38,063 nucleotides of DNA from an uncultured Actinomycetes bacterium (GTDB lineage Bacteria > Actinomycetota > Actinomycetes > Nanopelagicales > Nanopelagicaceae). Where the stretch lies: assembly GCA_903904665.1 (NCBI GenBank), contig CAIVDO010000040.1, positions 1 through 38,063 of the forward strand, read 5' to 3'. Numbering within the stretch: the first letter of the stretch is position 1; each line of letters opens with the position of its first letter. The translations under genes were made by a program, and so were the position numbers. Below are positions 1-6,130 of the stretch, piece by piece. The notes under the pieces are model-generated. The model had not been told where the DNA came from, did no database searches, and saw only the letters and a list, made by a program, of their open reading frames with translations.

Positions 1-302
1 AAGGGACCAACGTTGAGGCCATCTGATGCTTTGTTATAAGGGCCACCGTACGTTGCTGAACCACTTGTTCCAGCGAGTTCTTGAACCGCTGTCGCATAGA
101 AGTTATCTGCATTGCTAACAGCCCAGCCTTTAAATGTGAGCGGAGTTTCATCAGGTGATCCCATAAGCAGTGACAAAACAATTGCTGCGATAGCAACAAA
201 GGCAACTGCGATGCTGCCCTCTTTTACGATGTCATATCGCTTAGTTTTACCGCTCCATGGTGCTGCATCAAATGAATGTTTTGCTTCTTTTGAAATGCTC
301 AT
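1..302 (-). CDS. Partial membrane-anchored protein downstream of b6-type cytochrome b (MSISKEAKHSFDAAPWSGKTKRYDIVKEGSIAVAFVAIAAIVLSLLMGSPDETPLTFKGW...), probable subunit of the same quinol-oxidising complex; 3' end outside window
   Basis: Manual reverse-strand translation from ATG at 302; ATGA-type overlap with the stop of the cytochrome b ORF (299..301); one hydrophobic helix followed by a soluble part. Function inferred from operon position only. Confidence 0.7.
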   Translation of the reverse strand, partial: MSISKEAKHSFDAAPWSGKTKRYDIVKEGSIAVAFVAIAAIVLSLLMGSPDETPLTFKGWAVSNADNFYATAVQELAGTSGSATYGGPYNKASDGLNVGP

Positions 303-919
303 CGTCCTGCCCCACTAACTGATGGCTCGGCATCGATTGGAGGAACTACGCCACGTCGGCGCACCATTAGTACGTGAATCACAGTTATTACACCCAGGAT
401 CAGTGGAAGAAATGCCACATGAAGTAGCAACATCTGACCTAAGTTAGTTACGTTAAAGAATGCGCCGATTCCCATTGAGTTAAAGCCATCTTTAGCTTCA
501 AATGAAATCCACTGTGAATCAAAGTTTGTCTGAACTAGGTAACCGGTAAATGCTGTCGCGATGGATGCAACAAATGCAATTGCACCAGTAGCCCATGTTC
601 TAAAGCGATTACCGCGCCATGCTGCCATCCAGTACTTGCCCCAAAGGTGAACAACCATAAAGACAAAGAACATCTGGACAGACCAGAAGTGCAAACTGTT
701 TGTAAACAAGCCAACATCTGAAATGTGGTACCAAGCAGGTCCCTCAAATGCCAAAATAATTCCGGAAAAAATAATCATGGCAAGTGCGGAAAGGGTTAGT
801 ACGCCGAATACATAGATCCATGACGCAACGTAAGCAGGTTGATCATCAGGAAGAAGTTTTTCAATTGGCAGGTTCTTCTGCCACTTATTGCGAAGTTTTG
901 CAGTCCACATTTCGCTCAT
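299..919 (-). CDS. Short (206 aa) b6-type cytochrome b, N-terminal four-helix domain
   Basis: Haem-ligand pattern LHFWSVQMFFVFMVVH (H-x13-H) and LLLHVAFLPLILGVITVIH (H-x14-H); four hydrophobic segments; ends after the b6-like domain. Confidence 0.85.
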   Translation of the reverse strand: MSEMWTAKLRNKWQKNLPIEKLLPDDQPAYVASWIYVFGVLTLSALAMIIFSGIILAFEGPAWYHISDVGLFTNSLHFWSVQMFFVFMVVHLWGKYWMAAWRGNRFRTWATGAIAFVASIATAFTGYLVQTNFDSQWISFEAKDGFNSMGIGAFFNVTNLGQMLLLHVAFLPLILGVITVIHVLMVRRRGVVPPIDAEPSVSGAGR

Positions 920-1080
920 TTGTGGTCCTCTTTGTCCTTAGGGAAGGGAACAAAGACTGCTAATGCAAATACTGTGAGCATCAGCACAATCACGATTAAA
1001 TTAGATACTGAGATCTGCAGCCACCCTGATTTGAGATAAGTTGCAGGATGATTCATGAAATCTGAAATCCAGCCTGTCAT
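916..1080 (-). CDS. Small single-TM protein (54 aa: MTGWISDFMNHPATYLKSGWLQISVSNLIVIVLMLTVFALAVFVPFPKDKEDHK), not in the supplied ORF track
   Basis: Manual reverse-strand translation; stop overlaps the start of cytochrome b (ATGA, 916..919); one TM helix flanked by charged tail. Confidence 0.72.
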   Translation of the reverse strand: MTGWISDFMNHPATYLKSGWLQISVSNLIVIVLMLTVFALAVFVPFPKDKEDHK

Positions 1081-1198
1081 TCATTTGTCCGTTCGTTCGA
1101 ATCGAGTGCTCTCGAATTCGTTAACGGTTACGGTACGACTGGAACTAAGAATCTCCTACGCTGAATGTGAGCGGGACCACTCTCGACAGATTCTCAGG

Positions 1199-1603
1199 TT
1201 AGGGGTTAAGAAGTTCAGCAAGAAGTGTTTCTACGCGTGCTTTAATTTCATCACGAATAACACGCACAGGCTCTATGCCCTGCCCAGCTGGATCTTCGAG
1301 TACCCAATCTTCATAACGCTTGCCCGGATAAAACGGACATGCATCTCCGCAGCCCATGGTTATAACCACATCAGATGCCTGCACCGCTTCAGGGGTTAAT
1401 ACTTTTGGAACATTGTTTGCAATATCTATGCCAAGTTCAGCCATTGCTTCAATGGCTATCGGATTAATTGAATCTTTCGGCGCAGATCCTGCAGATAAAA
1501 CCTCAACACGATCTTGGCCTAACGCTTTCATAAAACCGGCCGCCATTTGAGAACGGCCGGCGTTATGAACGCAAACAAATAGAACTGAAGGTTTAGCGCT
1601 CAC
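1199..1603 (-). CDS. arsC: Arsenate reductase, low-molecular-weight phosphatase-like ArsC
   Basis: LFVCVHNAGRSQMAAG active-site loop and MGCGDACPFYPGKRYEDWVLEDPAGQ motif typical of LMW-PTP-type ArsC. Confidence 0.9.
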   Translation of the reverse strand: MSAKPSVLFVCVHNAGRSQMAAGFMKALGQDRVEVLSAGSAPKDSINPIAIEAMAELGIDIANNVPKVLTPEAVQASDVVITMGCGDACPFYPGKRYEDWVLEDPAGQGIEPVRVIRDEIKARVETLLAELLNP

Positions 1604-2246
1604 TGCTCAATCCCTTGGCTATTCCAAGTCCGATTACTGCGCCAATCAACTGGGCGATAACAAATCCTGGAACCGATGACATCTCGATACCGGCAAATGT
1701 ATCGCTTAAAGAGCGTGCGAAGGTTACGGCAGGGTTAGCAAAGGTTGTCGAAGAGGTGAAGAAATAGGCAGAACCGATCCAGCCAGCAACAGCTAGTGGG
1801 ACATAGCGGCCTTTTTTCTGAGCGCCAACTAGTTGGATTACAAGAATCAAACCGGCGGTTGCTACAACTTCACTAAAGAGAAGGTTTGAGCTAGTTTTTA
1901 CAGCAGTTGAAGATCCAATTGCTGGAAGATCAAACATCACATTTGCTGTTATGACACCTAGAACTGCTCCAATTATTTGAGTTAGTACGTAATTAACTGC
2001 AGTCCTAATATCAATCTTTTTATTAATCAGATCAACCAAAGTAACGGCTGGGTTGAAATGCGCCCCACTTATTGGTCCAAGCATCTGAATCATTGTCGCC
2101 AACATAAATACTGTGGCAACGGCAACGATAAGAAGTTGTAGACCTACATCTTTAGTTAGGTTTGTGGCCATAACGCCAGAACCAACGATTGATGCAGCAA
2201 GGAAACCTGTTCCAACTAGCTCTGCTAAAAATATGCGTAGTTTCAT
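1593..2246 (-). CDS. MIP-family aquaporin/aquaglyceroporin
   Basis: Two NPA motifs (HFNPAVTLVDL and FANPAVTFARSL); six hydrophobic segments; 11-nt overlap with arsC. Confidence 0.9.
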   Translation of the reverse strand: MKLRIFLAELVGTGFLAASIVGSGVMATNLTKDVGLQLLIVAVATVFMLATMIQMLGPISGAHFNPAVTLVDLINKKIDIRTAVNYVLTQIIGAVLGVITANVMFDLPAIGSSTAVKTSSNLLFSEVVATAGLILVIQLVGAQKKGRYVPLAVAGWIGSAYFFTSSTTFANPAVTFARSLSDTFAGIEMSSVPGFVIAQLIGAVIGLGIAKGLSSER

Positions 2247-2741
2247 TTATGAGACTCCAATGATGTCAACAACGAATATGAGTGTTTCATTTGGACCGAT
2301 TGGTCCAGAACCATTGGGACCATAACCAAGATCAGCTGGAATCACTAATAAGCGACGTCCGCCAACTTTTGTACCAGGTAAACCCTGTTGCCATCCGGCG
2401 ATTACACCAGAGAGAGGAAACGTTGCAGGTTGTCCGCCAGACCATGAAGATTCAATGATCTTTCCATCAGACCAAGTCATCAGGGTGTAGTGAACTGTCA
2501 GTGTTGAGGAGGCAACTACCTCTGTACCAGTTCCAACAATGATGTCCTGTGTTTGAAGTGTTGTTGGTGCGGTTCCAGCTGGCGCAGTAATTGTTGGTGC
2601 CTCACCTGCGTTTGCAGTTACCGCCGGTAGGCCATTAGTTGCTGAATCTGCCACTTTGTCTTTTCCTCCGCATGCTGAAAGGGATGTAATCGCAACGGCA
2701 ATAATCGCTGCGATAGCTAATTTTCTACTCTTTGATTTCAT
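2247..2741 (-). CDS. FKBP-type peptidyl-prolyl isomerase, predicted lipoprotein
   Basis: Lipobox-like LSACGG after signal peptide; VHYTLMTWSDGKIIESSW...GWQQGLPGTKVGGRRLLVIPADLGYG...LIFVVDI FKBP core. Confidence 0.88.
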   Translation of the reverse strand: MKSKSRKLAIAAIIAVAITSLSACGGKDKVADSATNGLPAVTANAGEAPTITAPAGTAPTTLQTQDIIVGTGTEVVASSTLTVHYTLMTWSDGKIIESSWSGGQPATFPLSGVIAGWQQGLPGTKVGGRRLLVIPADLGYGPNGSGPIGPNETLIFVVDIIGVS

Positions 2742-2765
2742 GAGCGAAATCTACCAAGAAGGTGC

Positions 2766-3908
2766 TTACAACCCGAGCAGGCTAATAAGTGATTTTGCCT
2801 CAGCACTCTGTGCTTCTATTTGAGCCGCAAATTCCTTTTGGCCAACATAGCCTTCCGACCAGTAATTTTCCTCTAAAACCTTTAGCCAAATATGTGAGTT
2901 ATGAAAGACATCGAGTAGGTGAATGAAGTTATTGGTTTGCGGCTCGCTATAAAGAGGTGGCAAGAAAATTCCATACCAATTGCCATAGACAATATCGATG
3001 TATTGCGCCCTAAGAGTTTTGGCTTTAAGCCATTTCAATTTCTCAGGAGATGCAACACCCAGAACGCGGAGTTTTCCAGCTTTGACTTGCGCTACAAAAT
3101 CACCGCTTGTCGAAAGTGCAACATTTGTCTTATCGGTCAGGGTTTTAGTAACTACATCAAATCCAGAATTTTGCGGAAAGTACATTGCCTGCAAGGGATC
3201 CACTTGAATTGCTTTGAGGAACTTTGCCATGAAGACATGATCTACTCCCCCGGCAGTTCCACCAATGAAATTGACGACCTTTGGATCTGTCAGTAAATCA
3301 CTTATTAACTGATCAAGCGTTGCATATTTAGAGTTAACTGGAACGGCAATTGCCTCATACTCTTGAACTAATTGTGCAACTGCTTTTGAGTCAGATAACT
3401 TCAAAGGCGATTTAGTTGTAATGATTCCATTGATCAATGAAAGGCTGCCAATAAATGATGTCGCTAGGCGATTTCTATATGCTTGAAAAGAGGACAGAGC
3501 CAGAGTTCCAGAGTTTCCAGTAAAGTTCTTAACCGAATAGTCTTTGACTAATTCTTCAGCTTTCAATGCAGTGCCAATGGTCTTGGCGATTCGATCTGCG
3601 CTTCTGCTGGCTATAACATCTGAGCTATCAGAGCTTCTAGAAATAATTGGCGCAATTACTTCAAATAACTTCATAGGAACCAACGTTGAATACCACCACA
3701 AAAGTTCACCCTTTGAACTACCCAGTGTTGCCTTCGAACAAACTAAGTCGCTTCCATCAATAGCCCGCCCAGGAGCAACTATTCCTTCACGTAGGCATTG
3801 ATCACCTACATGGGCAACGATTGCAGCTTTAGCACCGGCATGTGCAGGTGTAACCATCACCAGTGTCGACATCGACACTGCTAATAGAAGTACCCACAAT
3901 TTGCGCAT
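2766..3908 (-). CDS. Secreted TctC/Bug-like solute-binding protein with N-terminal Cys-pair segment
   Basis: Signal peptide; FIGGTAGGVDHVFMAKFLKAIQVDPLQAMYFPQNSGFDVVTKTL and GKLRVLGVASPEKLKWL resemble the TctC (tripartite tricarboxylate receptor) family. Confidence 0.72.
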   Translation of the reverse strand: MRKLWVLLLAVSMSTLVMVTPAHAGAKAAIVAHVGDQCLREGIVAPGRAIDGSDLVCSKATLGSSKGELLWWYSTLVPMKLFEVIAPIISRSSDSSDVIASRSADRIAKTIGTALKAEELVKDYSVKNFTGNSGTLALSSFQAYRNRLATSFIGSLSLINGIITTKSPLKLSDSKAVAQLVQEYEAIAVPVNSKYATLDQLISDLLTDPKVVNFIGGTAGGVDHVFMAKFLKAIQVDPLQAMYFPQNSGFDVVTKTLTDKTNVALSTSGDFVAQVKAGKLRVLGVASPEKLKWLKAKTLRAQYIDIVYGNWYGIFLPPLYSEPQTNNFIHLLDVFHNSHIWLKVLEENYWSEGYVGQKEFAAQIEAQSAEAKSLISLLGL

Positions 3909-3911
3909 TTA

Positions 3912-4424
3912 CTACGGGTTGCCGAGTTTGGACGTGGTCGCAAAGGTAAAGCGGACAATTACTTGGTTAGGTTGCAAAACATTGCTCGAACTCAGAGTTG
4001 TGGCAGCGTTAGCTACCATCTCATGATCTGCTGCATCTAGCTTCTCGCTAAATGCCAACGCCCTTGCAATTGCCGCAGATGGGTTTTCACTGCCAGAGCC
4101 ATAGCCTCCAACGTATTGTGCATAGACAATGTCAGCATCTTGAGGCAGTCCATGGCTTGATTTGAACCTAGAAATATCAGATTGAATATGTGAGAGAGAA
4201 AAACTCTCATACAAAGTATTCATGCTCTCTTCAAATACTTTTGAATAGGAATAGTTGGGATCTTTGGGATCTGTAATAGCGGAAGAGCCAGAACCCATGA
4301 ACTGTGGAACAAATGAAATAGTTGCTAGAAAAACCACCATTAGCGCCAGCATCAAGTCGGTGTACATCCAGCCGGCTTGACCGGTCAGATCTTCTTCAAC
4401 TGGATCTACGTAGGGGGTCCTCAT
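3912..4424 (-). CDS. MotB/ExbD-like single-TM protein (proton-channel partner-like)
   Basis: N-terminal helix GWMYTDLMLALMVVFLATISFVP with Asp at the helix start as in MotB/ExbD/TolR; degenerate OmpA-like C-terminal part. Confidence 0.55.
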   Translation of the reverse strand: MRTPYVDPVEEDLTGQAGWMYTDLMLALMVVFLATISFVPQFMGSGSSAITDPKDPNYSYSKVFEESMNTLYESFSLSHIQSDISRFKSSHGLPQDADIVYAQYVGGYGSGSENPSAAIARALAFSEKLDAADHEMVANAATTLSSSNVLQPNQVIVRFTFATTSKLGNP

Positions 4425-4427
4425 TTC

Positions 4428-5396
4428 TTAGCGGCCCCTACTGGCTTTCTTTATCAGGGATTGTAAAGACTTAATTTCATTTTCTGCAGCTAACGAGTTG
4501 GTGCGAATTGATTGAGTCGATGAGGCCAAACCTTCATTTGCAAGATCAAGTCCAACTGTTGCACTGTTTACTGCATCGCGAAGATCGCCCGTAATCGAAC
4601 TATTAATATCGGTAAGGGAAGCAGAAAGAACCGCTACCTGCTTAACCAACTTCTCGGACTCTTTACCAACACGGTTGCCAAATTCATTGATTGCCGGAAC
4701 TCCATTTTCGAGTTCCTTCACCACGCTGCTGAGCTGTTTCGCAGTCTTTGCAAGAGTCGATGTGGCAGCAAGAAGGGCTGACACTGAGGATGCAATGCCT
4801 TCTTTGACATTGGTCTTATCAATCTCGCGCATTGAATAGAGATACATTTTCAATGCAAGTGCCATCTCTAGACGTTCTGCATCAATCTGATTTGTCTCTA
4901 CTTTATTAAGGGCTGAGCCACGTGTATTGAGATAAGTTGCCACCAAACTTAAAGCGATAACTCCCAAAATAATCACAAAGTCCAAGCTCGCAATGTGACC
5001 AATTGTCCAGAATTGTCCTAAGACGTCATAACCGTTTTGCCAGAACTCAAGAAAATTCACAGTGGTTGCGTTATTAGTTTCAATAAACTTTGCAAAAGCA
5101 ACAGTTGCCTGGCTGACGGCTTCCCATGTGATTGCCACAGGAACGAAAACAATTACATTTCGAAGACTTGCAGCTGTCTTTGCCCAAGAAAACATCCGAC
5201 TTCCAAGGGATGGATGAGGCTGCGGAAGGTATTCAAATGGATCCATTCCTGCCCAGATTGCTAAATTTTCTTCAGCCTCAAGATCTTGCATAAGAGATTG
5301 CACAATATGGTCTGACTCAACACCATTGTTCACAGCCCAATCAACCAGAGTTTGCGAAATCTCTTGATGCAGAAGCTCAGGTGTTGTGTTTTCCAT
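4428..5396 (-). CDS. MotA/ExbB/ZorA-like membrane protein with long predicted coiled-coil tail
   Basis: Two hydrophobic segments (NVIVFVPVAITWEAVSQA..., FVIILGVIALSLVATYL) followed by a long heptad-rich tail (VSALLAATSTLAKTAKQLSSVVKELENG...); immediate neighbour of the MotB/ExbD-like gene. Confidence 0.5.
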   Translation of the reverse strand: MENTTPELLHQEISQTLVDWAVNNGVESDHIVQSLMQDLEAEENLAIWAGMDPFEYLPQPHPSLGSRMFSWAKTAASLRNVIVFVPVAITWEAVSQATVAFAKFIETNNATTVNFLEFWQNGYDVLGQFWTIGHIASLDFVIILGVIALSLVATYLNTRGSALNKVETNQIDAERLEMALALKMYLYSMREIDKTNVKEGIASSVSALLAATSTLAKTAKQLSSVVKELENGVPAINEFGNRVGKESEKLVKQVAVLSASLTDINSSITGDLRDAVNSATVGLDLANEGLASSTQSIRTNSLAAENEIKSLQSLIKKASRGR

Positions 5397-5398
5397 GA

Positions 5399-6121
5399 TT
5401 ACTTCACCAACCTTAATGCGCCCGCTTTACTTGCAATATCAAGGGCTGTGGCAGCGATCGGATCAAAGACTTCAATTTGATAGTTCAAATTTGGATAGGC
5501 AACATAGACATTGGTTGGAGTTTCTTTACTGTAATAAACCGCTGCCCCTTCAGGATTAAGGAAGGTCACGCCATTACTTGTATTTCCAGCTGCTTGCGTC
5601 GCAGTGAATGCATCGGTAGTTGTGTATGTAGCTATCACTACGTAATTTGGCTTTGTGTCATCAATTCCTTGGCCATTTGGTAAATAGCGAACATATGCTT
5701 GACCATCTGCAGGTACGGACAATGTGTATTTCGCATCCTTTACAGGCCCTGCCCAATAAACATCAATGCCTAACTGCTTAACTGCATCTTTGAGTTCGGG
5801 CTCGGTTAGCGCAACTTTGCCAGCAGTGACTTCAGTGAAAGTTCCGGAGTTAGCCGAAGAATTTGAGCTTGACTGTGAATTACTCGTCACGGCATAGGTA
5901 ATAGTTGAAGAAAGAAGAGCGGTTAAGAGCATCAGTAGTACAACTTTTGGGGGCTCGTTTTTCTTCTTCACAGGCGCTACTACTAAATCTTCAAACTCTC
6001 CTTTAATTACTGCCTTCTTTACAGCAGCTTTACGAGGTCGAGGAGAGGCCGTTGAGTTCTTAATGACAGTGGACTTACGCACCTCAGGTTTCTTGCGCAC
6101 TGGTGCCTCTTTGGTGGCCAT
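5399..6121 (-). CDS. Membrane-anchored protein with Lys-rich cytoplasmic N-terminus and extracytoplasmic domain, unknown function
   Basis: KKPEVRKSTVIK...RKAAVKKAVIK basic N-terminus, single TM KVVLLMLLTALLSSTITYAV, Ser-rich linker, then globular domain. Confidence 0.75.
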   Translation of the reverse strand: MATKEAPVRKKPEVRKSTVIKNSTASPRPRKAAVKKAVIKGEFEDLVVAPVKKKNEPPKVVLLMLLTALLSSTITYAVTSNSQSSSNSSANSGTFTEVTAGKVALTEPELKDAVKQLGIDVYWAGPVKDAKYTLSVPADGQAYVRYLPNGQGIDDTKPNYVVIATYTTTDAFTATQAAGNTSNGVTFLNPEGAAVYYSKETPTNVYVAYPNLNYQIEVFDPIAATALDIASKAGALRLVK

Positions 6122-6130
6122 GATCTCTCC

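Noticed and set aside
1102-1115. TCGAG-TGCT-CTCGA dyad upstream of the cytochrome operon
   Set aside because: Only 5-bp arms; too weak to claim as a regulatory site without comparison.
3912-5396. Complete Zorya anti-phage system
   Set aside because: No ZorC, ZorD helicase or ZorE nuclease-like gene nearby; only a distant ZorAB-like pair is supportable.
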